Positions 1 through 8,854 of a DNA stretch of 64,000 bases are shown here, in pieces. This stretch comes from Streptomyces sp. NBC_01497. GTDB lineage: Bacteria; Actinomycetota; Actinomycetes; Streptomycetales; Streptomycetaceae. Below the pieces are notes generated by a model. It was not told the origin of the DNA, searched no databases, and worked only from the letters and a program-made list of their open reading frames with translations. Numbering within the stretch: position 1 is the first letter of the stretch; each line of letters starts with the position of its first letter. Made by a program: the position numbers and the translations under genes. The stretch is taken from NCBI RefSeq assembly GCF_036250695.1, contig NZ_CP109427.1:2418001-2482000 (forward strand). The letters run 5' to 3'.

Positions 1-1
1 G

Positions 2-1348
2 GTCGCCGAGCACCCCTTCGGCGGGTCCTGGGGCTACCAGGTCACCGGCTTCTACGCGCCGACGTCGCGGATGGGCACGCCCGACGACTTCAGGTTCCTC
101 GTGGACGCCCTGCACCGGGCGGGCATCGGGGTGCTCGTCGACTGGGTGCCCGCGCACTTCCCGAAGGACGAGTGGGCACTCGCCCACTTCGACGGCCGTC
201 CGCTGTACGAACCCGGTGACACGACCAAGGCCGAACACCCGGACTGGGGCACGCTGACCTTCGACTACGGCCGCACCGAGGTCCGCAACTTCCTGGTCGC
301 GAACGCCGTGTACTGGTGCGAGGAGTTCCACATCGACGGACTTCGGGTCGACGCGGTCGCCTCGATGCTCTACCTCGACTACTCCCGCGAGGCCGGGCAG
401 TGGACGCCCAACGAGTACGGCGGGCGCGAGAACCTGGACGCGGTGCGCTTCCTGCAGGAGATGAACGCGACGGTCTACCGGCGCTGCCCCGGCGTGGTCA
501 CGATCGCCGAGGAGTCCACCGCCTGGGACGGGGTCACCCGCGCCACGCACCACACGGGCCCCGGCGGCTTCGGCGGCCTCGGCTTCGGACTCAAGTGGAA
601 CATGGGCTGGATGCACGACTCCCTGCAGTACATGGCCAAGGAGCCGGTGCACCGCAGGTACCACCACGACGAGATGACGTTCTCGATGGTGTACGCGTAC
701 AGCGAGAACTACGTCCTGCCGATCTCGCACGACGAGGTGGTGCACGGAAAGGGCGCCCTGGTGTCGAAGATGCCGGGCGACTGGTGGCAGCAGCGCGCCA
801 ACCACCGGGCGTACCTCGGCTTCATGTGGGCCCATCCCGGCAAGCAACTGCTGTTCATGGGGCAGGAGTTCGCGCAGGGCGCCGAGTGGTCCGAGAGCCA
901 CGGGCCCGACTGGTGGCTGGTCGACCCGTCCTACCCGGCGGCGGACGACCACCGGGGCGTACGCGACCTGGTGGCGGAGCTGAACGCGGTCTACCGGGAC
1001 ACCCCGGCGCTGTGGGAACGCGACACCGAACCCGAGGGGTTCGCCTGGGTCGACGGAGGCGCGGCGGAGGACAACGTGTTCGCCTTCCTGCGCTACGACC
1101 GGTCGGGCGCGCCGCTGCTCGCGGTGTCCAACTTCGCACCGGTCGTGCGCGAGGGCTACCGGCTCGGAGTGCCGGACGCGTACGAGGGCTGGACGGAGGT
1201 GCTCAACACCGACGCCGGCCGCTACGGCGGCAGCGATGTACGCACCGTCGAGGTGCTGAAGCCCGAGCCGGTGCCGTCGCACGGGCGCGAGGCGAGTGTG
1301 TGCCCGACGCTGCCGCCGCTGTCGACCGTGTGGTTCCGGCCGGTGTGA
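2..1348 (+). CDS. glgB: 1,4-alpha-glucan branching enzyme, 3' part (5' end outside window)
   Basis: This is the C-terminal ~448 residues of a GH13 glycogen branching enzyme, which cuts alpha-1,4 chains and re-attaches them through alpha-1,6 links during glycogen synthesis. The open frame runs in from the left edge with no start codon. The GH13 catalytic regions are visible in order: VDWVPAHFP, then [18 protein letters not shown] with the nucleophile Asp, TIAEESTAW with the acid/base Glu, and [11 protein letters not shown] with the transition-state Asp. The C-terminal beta domain ends in STVWFRPV. The gene is convergent with the glycosyltransferase gene that follows, with a hairpin between them. 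Identification is firm; only the N-terminal CBM48-type part is missing. Confidence 0.95.
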   Translation, partial: VAEHPFGGSWGYQVTGFYAPTSRMGTPDDFRFLVDALHRAGIGVLVDWVPAHFPKDEWALAHFDGRPLYEPGDTTKAEHPDWGTLTFDYGRTEVRNFLVANAVYWCEEFHIDGLRVDAVASMLYLDYSREAGQWTPNEYGGRENLDAVRFLQEMNATVYRRCPGVVTIAEESTAWDGVTRATHHTGPGGFGGLGFGLKWNMGWMHDSLQYMAKEPVHRRYHHDEMTFSMVYAYSENYVLPISHDEVVHGKGALVSKMPGDWWQQRANHRAYLGFMWAHPGKQLLFMGQEFAQGAEWSESHGPDWWLVDPSYPAADDHRGVRDLVAELNAVYRDTPALWERDTEPEGFAWVDGGAAEDNVFAFLRYDRSGAPLLAVSNFAPVVREGYRLGVPDAYEGWTEVLNTDAGRYGGSDVRTVEVLKPEPVPSHGREASVCPTLPPLSTVWFRPV

Positions 1349-1472
1349 CACCCGCCCGCACGGGGCCCTCAGCGGGAGCCGGCCCAGCTCTCGGCGCGGG
1401 CGGCGGTCCTCGGCGCGGGTGACCGGGGGATCCTCGGCGGCGGGCCGGCATCCGGTGCGACGTGACAGTTCT

Positions 1473-1511
1473 CGGCCGGTGGCCCCTGGTTCTCGCGGGG
1501 GCCACCGGCCG
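1473..1511. terminator. Hairpin between convergent glgB and glycosyltransferase genes
   Basis: Arms CGGCCGGTGGCCCC (1473-1486) and its exact complement (1498-1511) form a perfect 14-bp stem with an 11-nt loop. It lies between two genes that run towards each other, so it can serve as a bidirectional terminator. The remaining ~120 bp after glgB hold GC-rich sequence with no gene. Confidence 0.7.
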
Positions 1512-1557
1512 TCGACGTGGTGAGCGCCGCTGCGCGGAGCCGCCGGCGCTGCGACGC

Positions 1558-2694
1558 TCAGCTCAGGGCCGCTGCCAGCCGGTCGGCGATCTCCGCGGGC
1601 GAGGGCATGGACGCGATCTGGTCGGCCGCTTTGCGGGCGTTGTCCGCGTACACCGGGTCCGCGAGCACCTCGGCGGCGGCGCGGGCGACAGCCTCGGGGG
1701 TGGCTTCCTGCGGCGGTACGGCGACACCGGTGCGGGACGCGGCGACCCCGGCCGCCTGCAGGAACTGGTCGGCGCCCTGCGGGACGACGACGAGCGGCAG
1801 GCCGCGCGAGAGCGCCGCCAGGGTGGTGCCCGCGCCACCGTGCGTGAGGACGAGGTCGACACCGTCCAGCAGCTGGGCGAGAGGGGTGAACCCCACGAAG
1901 TCGATCCGCTCGTCGTCGATGTCGTAGTCGTCGGCGGACGCGGTCAGCCCGAGCGTGACCCGCAGGTCGATGTCGGCCCCGGACACCGCGGTCAGGATCG
2001 GGCCGAGGACCTGGGGCTCGGCGAAGTACGTGCCGAACGTGACGAGCACGCGGGCCCTGCCGCCCGGCGCCTTCACGCCCGTGGGGGACGCCGCCGGGGC
2101 GCCGGGGCCCTGGTGCGGCTCGGGCCGCAGCGCGAGCCGGCCCTGCGGGGCGGTCCAGCCGGGCGCCTGGATCAGGTCGGGGCAGGGGTCGAGGTACCAG
2201 CGGGCGGGGTTCATGGCAAGGCCCCGGTCGCTGAAGCGGCTCGCCGCGACGGCGGCCAGGCCGTCGGTGAACTCGGCGGGGATCGCGGGCCCGAAGGCGA
2301 GTGTCGCGAACGGGACGTCGAGCGCGGCGGCGGCGAGCGGGCCGACGAAGTCGCACGCCTCCGCGACGATCAGGTCGGGGGCGAAGCCGCGGGCCGCGGC
2401 GAGCGCGTCGTCGGCGGTGAGGTCGACGCGCGTGCCCGCGAAGAACTCCGCGACGGCCGCGGGGGTCGGGTCCGCGGCGGCGTTGACGCCCGTCCTGCGG
2501 GCGGTCTCGGCGAAGAGCACGTCGACCGACGGGCCGACGCCGAGCAGGTCGATGCCCTCGGGGGCCAGGACGGGCGCGAAGGCGTCGGACGTCATGACCG
2601 CGACCGCGTCGCCGCGGTCCCGGAAGGCACGGGCGAGCGGCAGCTGCGGGAGCAGGTGCCCGTGTGCGGGCGTGCTGGAGAAGAGTATGCGCAT
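1558..2694 (-). CDS. GT1-family (MGT/macrolide-type) glycosyltransferase
   Basis: A 378-residue UDP/TDP-sugar glycosyltransferase of the GT-B fold, GT1 family. The N-terminus MRILFSSTPAHGHLLPQLPL is the classic acceptor-domain start. The C-terminal donor-binding motif THGGAGTTLAALSRGLPLVV followed by PQGADQF is the GT1 signature with its HGG nucleotide-binding core. Relatives transfer sugars to macrolides or other small lipophilic acceptors, for antibiotic glycosylation or detoxification; the acceptor here cannot be told. It lies 26 bp downstream of a TetR gene on the same strand, so the two are probably co-transcribed. No clear Shine-Dalgarno precedes the ATG. Confidence 0.88.
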   Translation of the reverse strand: MRILFSSTPAHGHLLPQLPLARAFRDRGDAVAVMTSDAFAPVLAPEGIDLLGVGPSVDVLFAETARRTGVNAAADPTPAAVAEFFAGTRVDLTADDALAAARGFAPDLIVAEACDFVGPLAAAALDVPFATLAFGPAIPAEFTDGLAAVAASRFSDRGLAMNPARWYLDPCPDLIQAPGWTAPQGRLALRPEPHQGPGAPAASPTGVKAPGGRARVLVTFGTYFAEPQVLGPILTAVSGADIDLRVTLGLTASADDYDIDDERIDFVGFTPLAQLLDGVDLVLTHGGAGTTLAALSRGLPLVVVPQGADQFLQAAGVAASRTGVAVPPQEATPEAVARAAAEVLADPVYADNARKAADQIASMPSPAEIADRLAAALS

Positions 2695-2720
2695 ATTGAC
2701 TAGAGTACGACTACATCGAA

Positions 2721-3347
2721 TTATGCTGTCCCCGACACCCCGAGGACGGCGTAGGAAACCTGGTCCGCCAGCCATTCCTCGGCGTGGCGCCAGCTCCATT
2801 CGAGGCTGCGCAGCCGGCGCCACGAGCCGGGTCCCGTGTAGTACTCCAGGACCCGTGTGGCGTCCGCGCGGGTCATGCCGTCGCGCAGCAGACCCAGTTC
2901 GGCGAGGCGCGCCGAGACCAGGTCGAACCGTTCGCGCTGCAGGTTCTCCGCGCGGCCGACCGCAGCGGTGATGTGCGGATCGGCCGACGCGTTGTCGTAC
3001 AGCACGGCCATGGTGCGGGCGTGGCGCCGGACGATCTCGCCCGCGCCGGCGACGGTGAGTGCGACGATCTCGGGGCCGCTGGTGGCCGAGCGCACGGCTG
3101 AGGTCGTCCGGATGATGGTCTCGTCCCCCGCCGCGCGCTCCATCAGGGCGACCACCAGGGACGGCTTGCTGCCGAAGGCCGCGTAGACAGTGCCCTGGGC
3201 GACGTCGGCGACCTCCGCGACGCGGGTGATGCTCACCCGCGCGTAGCCGTGCTCGGCGAACAGGGCCTCCGCCGCGTCCAGGATGGAGTTCCTGGTGGTG
3301 GCGGCGGACCGCTCGCGAACCGTGGAGCGATAAGGGCGACGTGTCAT
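2721..3347 (-). CDS. TetR/AcrR-family transcriptional regulator
   Basis: A 208-residue TetR repressor. The N-terminal helix-turn-helix covers about residues 15-62 (SILDAAEALFAEHGYARVSI, then VAQGTVYAAFGSK), followed by an all-helical ligand domain. It stops with TAA and precedes the glycosyltransferase gene by 26 bp on the same strand, so it probably controls that gene and itself. A perfect 12-bp inverted repeat starts 50 bp upstream of its start codon and is the natural operator candidate. The ligand is unknown; given the partner enzyme, a small hydrophobic antibiotic-like molecule is plausible (inference). Confidence 0.9.
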   Translation of the reverse strand: MTRRPYRSTVRERSAATTRNSILDAAEALFAEHGYARVSITRVAEVADVAQGTVYAAFGSKPSLVVALMERAAGDETIIRTTSAVRSATSGPEIVALTVAGAGEIVRRHARTMAVLYDNASADPHITAAVGRAENLQRERFDLVSARLAELGLLRDGMTRADATRVLEYYTGPGSWRRLRSLEWSWRHAEEWLADQVSYAVLGVSGTA

Positions 3348-3396
3348 GGTTCCACTGTAGAAGCACCCTCCCCGCCCGATCGGCTGAGCGGGTTGT

Positions 3397-3427
3397 GCAT
3401 TGACCGCAGTGCGGCTGCGGTCAATGC
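3397..3427. promoter_or_regulatory. Perfect 12-bp inverted repeat, candidate TetR operator
   Basis: GCATTGACCGCA (3397-3408) and TGCGGTCAATGC (3416-3427) are exact inverted repeats separated by 7 nt. The site lies upstream of the tetR start at 3347 and downstream of the HelD-like gene. The size and symmetry suit a TetR dimer pair. It could instead end transcripts of the HelD-like gene, but it lies more than 200 bp past that gene's stop and has no T-run. Confidence 0.5.
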
Positions 3428-3635
3428 GGCCGGATCCCGGTCACCGCCCGGCCCGGGCCCACCGGGCCCTGACCGGCGCCGCCCGGGTGCGGTTGCCGCG
3501 TCCGAGGGGGCGCGGAAGCCGCTGAGGTGCGCCTTCCCAGCGGCGACGATCATGTACGCTCCCGCCGCGATCTCCTGGCCGGCAAGGCCTCGCCGGCCCG
3601 TCCCGGCCCCGCACACGTCGAAGCGAGGTCCCCGG

Positions 3636-5879
3636 CTACGACGTCGGCCGGTGATCCGCGTTGCGGACGATACCGAGCCACTGGGTCGGCCGCGTCAGCG
3701 CCACGTACAGGTCGTTGACACCGCGCGAGGAGCGGTCGAGCACGGCATCCGGGTCGACGACGATCACCCGGTCGAACTCCAGGCCCTTCGCCTGCCGGGG
3801 GGTGAGCAGCACCGTCGGACGGGTCAGGTCGGGGCTCTCACCGTGCGACGCGTCGGGAAGCCCGGCGGACAGGCCGGGCAGCAGTGCGGGGGGCGCGATC
3901 ACCGCGAGCCGGCCGCCGTCGGCCGGTTCGCCGCGCCGCTCGCCGGCCAGGCCGGCGGTGGCCGTGACCAACTCCTCGGCGGGCACACTGCGCACGAGCG
4001 GCGCGACGCCGGTGGAGCGCACCGAGCGCGGCGGCACGAACTCCGGCTCCACCGAACGGCGCAGGTCCGCCGCGACCTCCATGATCTCCGCCGGTGTGCG
4101 GTAGTTGACGCCGAGCCGCTCCAGCGTCCAACGGTCGCCGACGTGCGGGCGCAGGATCTGCTCCCACGAGTCGCAGCCGGCCGGGTCGCCCGTCTGCGCC
4201 GGGTCGCCGAGCAGCGTCATCGACCGGCTGGGGCAGCGCCGCATCAGCAACCGCCAGGCCATCGCCGAGAGTTCCTGTGCCTCGTCCACGACGATGTGCC
4301 CGAAGGCCCAGGTACGGTCGGCGGCGGCGCGCTCGGCGGCGCTGCGCGTGTCGATCTCCTCGTGCCGCTCGGCGAAGCGCTCCGCGTCGATGATGTCGTG
4401 CGCGGCGAGGACCTCGGACTCCTCGTCCTCGAACTCGTACGTCTTGGAGCCGACGGACACGTCCAGCACGCCCTGCGCGTAGGCGACCTGCTCCTGCCGG
4501 GCGGCCTCCTGCGTCGCGCGCGTCGCGCTGTCGTCCGCGCCGAGCAGTTCCGCGGCCTCGTCCAGCAGGGGCACGTCCGCCGGCGTCCAGGGGCCCTCAC
4601 CGCGCCGTACGAGCGCCTGCTCGTGCTCGGGCAGTTGCAGCGGGTCCGCGAGGAAGTCGCCGACCAGCCGCTGCGCGGTGAGGTCGGGCCAGAGTTCGTC
4701 GATCGCCGCGTGCACGGCGCGGCTGGTGGCGATCTCCTTGCCCAGCTGCGCGATGTCGTCAGGACCGAGCAGGTTGGGCCCGCCGTACGGGTCGCCGCCG
4801 ATGCGCTCGGCGAGCTGCCCGGTCAGTGCGTCGATGACGCGGAACGCGAAGTGGGGGCGGGCGAGGTTGTGCGGGAGACCGGTGGCGCGGGCCGCGGCCC
4901 GCGCGTCCTCCGCGGTGGCGCGGTCCAGGGGGAGGGCCCCGTGGTCCTCGTGGTGGATCTCGGTGACGCGTTCGGGCACCGTCTGCCGGTCCCGTACGAC
5001 GCGGGCGAGCACGTCGGCCATGGCCGCGGCGCCCTTGACCGCCGCGGCGGCCGGGCTGTCGGTGCCGGTGGCCACGACCCCGGGGAAGAGTTCGCCGGTC
5101 GTGGCCAGCAGGACGCCGGTCTCGCCGAGGGACGGCAGCACCTCGCCGATGTAGCCGAGGAACGCGGGGTTGGGCCCGACGATCAGCACGGCGCGGCGGG
5201 CGAGCTGCTCGCGGTGCGCGTACAGCAGATAGGCGGCGCGGTGCAGGGCGACCGCCGTCTTGCCGGTCCCCGGACCGCCCTCGACGACGAGCACGCCGTG
5301 GTGCGGGGCCCGGATGATGCGGTCCTGCTCGGCCTGGATCGTCTGCACGATGTCGGTCATGCGGCCGGTGCGTGCCGTGTTCAGCGCGGCGAGCAGCACC
5401 TCGTCCGCGTCGCGGTTCTCGTAACCGGTCCGGGTGGCGTCGCCGAGATCCATGATCTCGTCATGCAGATCGGTGACCGTGCGACCCTGCGTGGTGAGAT
5501 GCCGGCGGCGGCGCAGTTCCATCGGGGAAAAGCCGGTCGCGAGATAAAAGGGCCGGGCGACAGGGGCGCGCCAGTCGATGAGGAGCGGGGTCCGCTCCGC
5601 GTCGTCCTCGCGCATTCCGATGCGGCCGATGTGGTGGGTCTCGCCGTTACGGAAATCGATTCGGCCGAAACAGAGCCCGGTCTCCACGGCATTCAACTGG
5701 GAGAGCCGCGCGGTTTCCTCCAGGACGTGCACGTCCCGCTCCAGTTTGGCCTGCCGACCGGTCCCCACCTGGGTGACGGACCGCCGAACCGAGCCTTCCG
5801 CACGGTCCCTGAGAGCATCGAGGCGCGCATACAGGCCCGAGATGAATTGTTGCTCGTTCTGCAATGCGTCGGTTGACAA
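3636..5879 (-). CDS. HelD-like UvrD-family ATPase (RNA polymerase recycling factor type)
   Basis: A 747-residue superfamily 1 ATPase. The N-terminal ~100 residues are helical and end in the HelD hallmark GMREDDAERTPLLIDWRAP. Walker A is GGPGTGKT at residues 201-208, Walker B is IVVDEAQEL, and the C-terminal helicase motifs GVNYRTPAEI, KGLEFDRVIVVD and LYVALTRPTQ follow. HelD proteins bind RNA polymerase and strip it from DNA and nucleic-acid complexes; some actinomycete members also give rifampicin tolerance. The best start is a TTG at 5877-5879, with AGGGG about 5 nt upstream. A CATACT hexamer ~15 nt before the TTG suggests a very short leader. No rifampicin-associated element was seen upstream. 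Confidence 0.82.
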   Translation of the reverse strand: MSTDALQNEQQFISGLYARLDALRDRAEGSVRRSVTQVGTGRQAKLERDVHVLEETARLSQLNAVETGLCFGRIDFRNGETHHIGRIGMREDDAERTPLLIDWRAPVARPFYLATGFSPMELRRRRHLTTQGRTVTDLHDEIMDLGDATRTGYENRDADEVLLAALNTARTGRMTDIVQTIQAEQDRIIRAPHHGVLVVEGGPGTGKTAVALHRAAYLLYAHREQLARRAVLIVGPNPAFLGYIGEVLPSLGETGVLLATTGELFPGVVATGTDSPAAAAVKGAAAMADVLARVVRDRQTVPERVTEIHHEDHGALPLDRATAEDARAAARATGLPHNLARPHFAFRVIDALTGQLAERIGGDPYGGPNLLGPDDIAQLGKEIATSRAVHAAIDELWPDLTAQRLVGDFLADPLQLPEHEQALVRRGEGPWTPADVPLLDEAAELLGADDSATRATQEAARQEQVAYAQGVLDVSVGSKTYEFEDEESEVLAAHDIIDAERFAERHEEIDTRSAAERAAADRTWAFGHIVVDEAQELSAMAWRLLMRRCPSRSMTLLGDPAQTGDPAGCDSWEQILRPHVGDRWTLERLGVNYRTPAEIMEVAADLRRSVEPEFVPPRSVRSTGVAPLVRSVPAEELVTATAGLAGERRGEPADGGRLAVIAPPALLPGLSAGLPDASHGESPDLTRPTVLLTPRQAKGLEFDRVIVVDPDAVLDRSSRGVNDLYVALTRPTQWLGIVRNADHRPTS

Positions 5880-6019
5880 TTCGGCCCCTGCCCTAGTATG
5901 CTGCGTTCATTGAGCTCACCGCGCTCACTTCTCACACTCTCCGCCATCACGGAATCGCCGGGATAATTCCCGCCGCGTTGAAGCATGCGTGAGCACGGAA
6001 ACCCCCAATATACGCAGAG

Positions 6020-6055
6020 AAACACCCCGTCCGTCAATTGACGAACGGGGTGTTT
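6020..6055. terminator. Long palindrome downstream of the thioredoxin gene
   Basis: A 36-bp palindrome with one mismatched pair: it opens AAACACCCCGT and closes ACGGGGTGTTT around the centre GTCAATTGAC. It lies ~105 bp past the stop of the minus-strand thioredoxin gene. The stem ends in TTT on both strands, and on the plus strand it is followed by TCCTTTT. Its likely role is a bidirectional terminator insulating the HelD promoter region (5880-6019), which otherwise holds no gene. Confidence 0.65.
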
Positions 6056-6161
6056 GTCCTTTTCGTGTCGTGTCCCGGCCGAGAACGGCCGACGCGATCG
6101 CCCGGGCGGCCCGGTGCCGGGCCACCCACGTCGCGCGCGGGGCGGGGCGCGAGCGACGGCC

Positions 6162-6509
6162 TCAGACGCCGAGCGGCCCGACGACGTCGTCGAGCTCCTG
6201 GAGCAGCCGCCGCTTGGGCCGGGCCCCCACCATCGACTTCACCGGCTCGCCGTCACGGAAGACCATCAGCGTCGGCATCGACAGCACGGCGTACTTCGCG
6301 GCGGTCGCCGGGTTGGCGTCCACGTCGATCTGCACGACCCTCAGCCGGTCCGCCTCCTGACGCGCGACGGCGCCGAGCACGGGGGCTAGTTGCCGGCACG
6401 GACCGCACCAGTCGGCTGTGAACTCCACGAGTACGGGCAGGCCGGGCGCGCGCACGACGGCCTCGAAATCAGCGTCGGTGACGGTGGCCACGCCTTCGAT
6501 CTCGGTCAT
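6162..6509 (-). CDS. Thioredoxin
   Basis: A 115-residue thioredoxin, a cytoplasmic dithiol reductant for disulfides in client proteins. The active site is WCGPC at residues 34-38, preceded by LVEFTADWCGPC, and the cis-proline loop reads SMPTLMVF. The start is the ATG at 6507-6509, because AAGGA lies 7 nt upstream; it overlaps the stop of the upstream MerR gene as ATGA, so the two are translationally coupled. A thioredoxin made together with a MerR regulator that has two cysteines suggests a redox or thiol-stress response (inference). A palindromic terminator follows. Confidence 0.92.
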   Translation of the reverse strand: MTEIEGVATVTDADFEAVVRAPGLPVLVEFTADWCGPCRQLAPVLGAVARQEADRLRVVQIDVDANPATAAKYAVLSMPTLMVFRDGEPVKSMVGARPKRRLLQELDDVVGPLGV

Positions 6510-7141
6510 CTGCTGTCCTTCGGGTGATGGGTGGGGCGCTGAGGGCGGTGGTGCGTGAGGGCCTCGGAGAGTTCGCAGCGGGGCTCGGGAGCGTCCGAGG
6601 CGTACGGCTGGTGCGGGTGGTTCGGCTCGTGCGGGTGGTTCGGCTGGTACGGCGGTGCAGGCGTGAGCGGTGCCCGCGCCGCCCGCACCCCATCCGGACC
6701 GGGTCCCCCGGGCCCGGGGGATGTCGCAGGTCCCGGGGATGTCGCGGGCTCGGAAGGGGGAGCCGGCGACCGGGTGCGGCCACCTGCATGTGCGTCCTCC
6801 GCCCTGGCCAGGTGTGCCGCGACCTCGTCCCGCACGGAGGCCAGCTGATCGATCAGGACATCGAGCTCGGTCAGCTTTCGCCGGTAGACGGCGAGCGAAC
6901 CCGCACACGCGTCGCCCGAGGGGTGTCCCGCACGCAGGCACTCCACGAACGGCCGGGTCTCCTCCAGGTCGAACCCGAAGTCCTGCAGCGTCCGGATCTG
7001 CTGGAGCAGCCGCAGGTCGGCCTCGTCATAGGTGCGGTGGCCGTTGACCATCCGGCGTGCGGGCAGCAGCCCGCGGGACTCGTAGTACCGCAGGGCCCGG
7101 GTGGTCGTCCCCGCCCGCTCCGCCAGTTCACCGATGCGCAT
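6506..7141 (-). CDS. MerR-family regulator with His/Pro-rich tail
   Basis: A 211-residue MerR regulator. Residues 1-70 are the winged helix-turn-helix (MRIGELAERAGTTTRALRYY), followed by the dimerisation helix to about 120. Two cysteines, Cys68 and Cys79 (C-X10-C), lie at the start of that helix. The C-terminal ~85 residues are low-complexity: a Pro/Gly stretch, then YQPNHPHEPNHPHQPY, a short tandem His-Pro repeat that could bind metal. The start ATG lies 7 nt after a -10 hexamer, so the mRNA is probably leaderless. The stop overlaps the thioredoxin start. Typical MerR proteins lack such a tail, so its function is open. Confidence 0.88.
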   Translation of the reverse strand: MRIGELAERAGTTTRALRYYESRGLLPARRMVNGHRTYDEADLRLLQQIRTLQDFGFDLEETRPFVECLRAGHPSGDACAGSLAVYRRKLTELDVLIDQLASVRDEVAAHLARAEDAHAGGRTRSPAPPSEPATSPGPATSPGPGGPGPDGVRAARAPLTPAPPYQPNHPHEPNHPHQPYASDAPEPRCELSEALTHHRPQRPTHHPKDSR

Positions 7142-7148
7142 ACCCACG

Positions 7149-7179
7149 AACGTACGTCTTGACGTCGACGTCAAGGCAA
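7149..7179 (-). promoter_or_regulatory. MerR-type promoter with 19-bp spacer and perfect 18-bp operator
   Basis: On the minus strand a -35 TTGCCT (7174-7179) and a -10 TACGTT (7149-7154) are 19 bp apart, the unusual spacing of MerR-controlled promoters. An exact 18-bp palindrome, CTTGACGTCGACGTCAAG (7158-7175), fills the spacer. The start codon is 7 nt beyond the -10. This predicts autoregulation of the merR-thioredoxin operon by DNA distortion, with a leaderless transcript. Confidence 0.75.
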
Positions 7180-7320
7180 GCCCTGGCACTCCGCCGGGTC
7201 CGCGGCAGCGGTGGACCAGGGCCGCGGTCCCGGCGCGGGCCCGGGCCGTGCCCGGTCGCCGACGGGCCGCGGGGCCGCGGACGACGGTGCGGCAGTCGGC
7301 GTCCGTGGGCGCCGGCACCT

Positions 7321-7358
7321 GACCGGCCCGAGCGGTTGCGCGTCCGCTCGGGCCGGTC
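7321..7358. terminator. Hairpin downstream of the dicarboxylate transporter gene
   Basis: GACCGGCCCGAGCGG (7321-7335) pairs perfectly with 7344-7358, giving a 15-bp stem and 8-nt loop. It lies 29 bp past the stop of the minus-strand transporter gene. The rest of the 245-bp gap to merR holds only the merR promoter and GC-rich filler. Confidence 0.7.
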
Positions 7359-7386
7359 GGTTCCAGGGCCGGTTGGGGGTGGGGGA

Positions 7387-8811
7387 TCAGACCCCGGCCC
7401 TGGTCTGGGGCGCGGTGTCGTCACCGTGCCGGTCCGGTACGTCCTGGGACCCGCCGTCCTCGGGAGGACCACCGTCGACGGGGGGCTCGCCACCCTTCGG
7501 CAGGGCGCCGCCCACGGTGTTGCCGCTCTCGTCCATCAGTGTCGTCTCGTCGAACGGGACGCGGCCGGCGAGCACTTCGTCGAGGCGGCCCCGGTCGAGT
7601 TCCTTCGTCCAGTTGCCGACGAGGACGGTGGCGACCGCGTTGCCCGCGAAGTTCGTCAGGGCGCGGGCCTCACTCATGAAGCGGTCGATGCCGACGATCA
7701 GGCCCACGCCGTCCAGCAGTTCGGGCCGGTGCGACTGCAGGCCCCCCGCGAGGGTCGCGAGACCCGCGCCGGTGACGCCCGCGGCGCCCTTCGACGCGAC
7801 GACCATGAAGACGAGCAGCGAGATCTGCTGGCCGATCGAGAGCGGCTTGTCCATCGCGTTGGCGATGAAGATGGACGCCATCGTCAGATAGATGGCGGTG
7901 CCGTCGAGGTTGAACGAGTAGCCCGTCGGCACGGTGATGCCCGCGACGGACTTGCTGACGCCGAGGTGTTCCATCTTCGCGATGAGCCGCGGCAGCGCCG
8001 ACTCCGACGAGGACGTCGAGAGGATCAGCAGGAACTCCCGGGCCAGGTACTTCAGCAGCAGGAAGATGTTGACCCGGGCGAACAGCCGCAGCACCAGGCC
8101 GAGGATGACGAAGACGAAGACAGCGCACGTCACATAGAAGCCGATCATGATGACGGCGAGCGACTTGAGCGCGTCGACCCCGGTCTCGCCGACCACCGCC
8201 GCCATCGCCCCGAACGCTCCCACCGGAGCGACCCACATGATCATGGCGAGAATGCGGAACACCAGCCGCTGAAGGTGCTCGATACCGCGCAGGACCGGCT
8301 CGCCCGCCGGGCCCATCGCCTGCAGCGCGAAGCCGGCGAGCAGGGCGATCAGCAGGGCCTGGAGCGTGGAGCCCTCGGTGAAGGCCGAGACCAGCGTAGT
8401 GGGGATGATGCTGAGCAGGAAGTCGGGCAGCGAGTCGCTGGTGCCCTTGGCCTGCGCCAGGCCCGACTGGCGTACGGACTCGGTGAGGTGCAGGCCCTGG
8501 CCCGGCTCCAGGATGTTGCCGACGACCAGGCCGATGGCGAGGGCGACGGTCGACATCACCAGGAAGTAGCCGATGGCGAGGCCGCCGACCGCGCCGACCT
8601 TGGCGGCCTTGCGCACCGAGCCGATGCCCAGCACGATCGTGCAGAAGATGACCGGCGCGATCATCATCGTGATCAGATCGACGAAGCCGGTGCCGATGGG
8701 CTTGAGCTGGACGGCGGTGCCGGGGGCGACGAAGCCCACCAGGATGCCCAGCAGCACGGCAACCACCACGGCGATGTACAGGAAGTGGGTTCGGTCCCGC
8801 CTCGCGGCCAC
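7387..8811 (-). CDS. Dicarboxylate/amino acid:cation symporter (DctA/GltP type, SLC1 family)
   Basis: A 474-residue membrane transporter of the DAACS family, which carries C4-dicarboxylates or acidic amino acids with H+ or Na+. The family hallmarks are visible: the serine-rich hairpin STSSSESALPRL, the GYSFNLDGTAIY segment of the binding site, and about eight hydrophobic membrane spans. The C-terminal ~60 residues are acidic and Gly/Pro-rich. The GTG at 8809-8811 is chosen as start because AAGGAGGACAC lies directly before it; upstream codons in frame have no such signal. The gene is divergent from a CitA/DcuS-type sensor kinase, so it is probably the target of that two-component system, as in other dct/dcu systems. 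Confidence 0.9.
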   Translation of the reverse strand: MAARRDRTHFLYIAVVVAVLLGILVGFVAPGTAVQLKPIGTGFVDLITMMIAPVIFCTIVLGIGSVRKAAKVGAVGGLAIGYFLVMSTVALAIGLVVGNILEPGQGLHLTESVRQSGLAQAKGTSDSLPDFLLSIIPTTLVSAFTEGSTLQALLIALLAGFALQAMGPAGEPVLRGIEHLQRLVFRILAMIMWVAPVGAFGAMAAVVGETGVDALKSLAVIMIGFYVTCAVFVFVILGLVLRLFARVNIFLLLKYLAREFLLILSTSSSESALPRLIAKMEHLGVSKSVAGITVPTGYSFNLDGTAIYLTMASIFIANAMDKPLSIGQQISLLVFMVVASKGAAGVTGAGLATLAGGLQSHRPELLDGVGLIVGIDRFMSEARALTNFAGNAVATVLVGNWTKELDRGRLDEVLAGRVPFDETTLMDESGNTVGGALPKGGEPPVDGGPPEDGGSQDVPDRHGDDTAPQTRAGV

Positions 8812-8854
8812 GTGTCCTCCTTGACTCGGGGTCCCGGTGACTATCCACCGCGCT

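Noticed and set aside
1558..3366. One continuous reading of the glycosyltransferase frame up through the TetR gene
   Set aside because: The part above 2694 translates as Arg-rich noise, while the TetR protein lies there in another frame. Two separate genes fit better than a fusion.
3344..3616. 90-codon minus-strand frame between the TetR and HelD-like genes
   Set aside because: It overlaps the TetR start and the inverted repeat, and the composition is Ala/Gly/Pro noise with no ribosome binding site.
3249..5876. Long plus-strand open frame opposite the HelD-like gene (875 codons)
   Set aside because: It is a shadow created by GC-rich codon bias; the minus-strand frame carries full helicase motifs, and this one has only Arg/Gly/Ala-rich translation.
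5880..6019. Rifampicin-associated element before the HelD-like gene
   Set aside because: The expected GGGGCTTGC-type inverted repeat was looked for and is not present.
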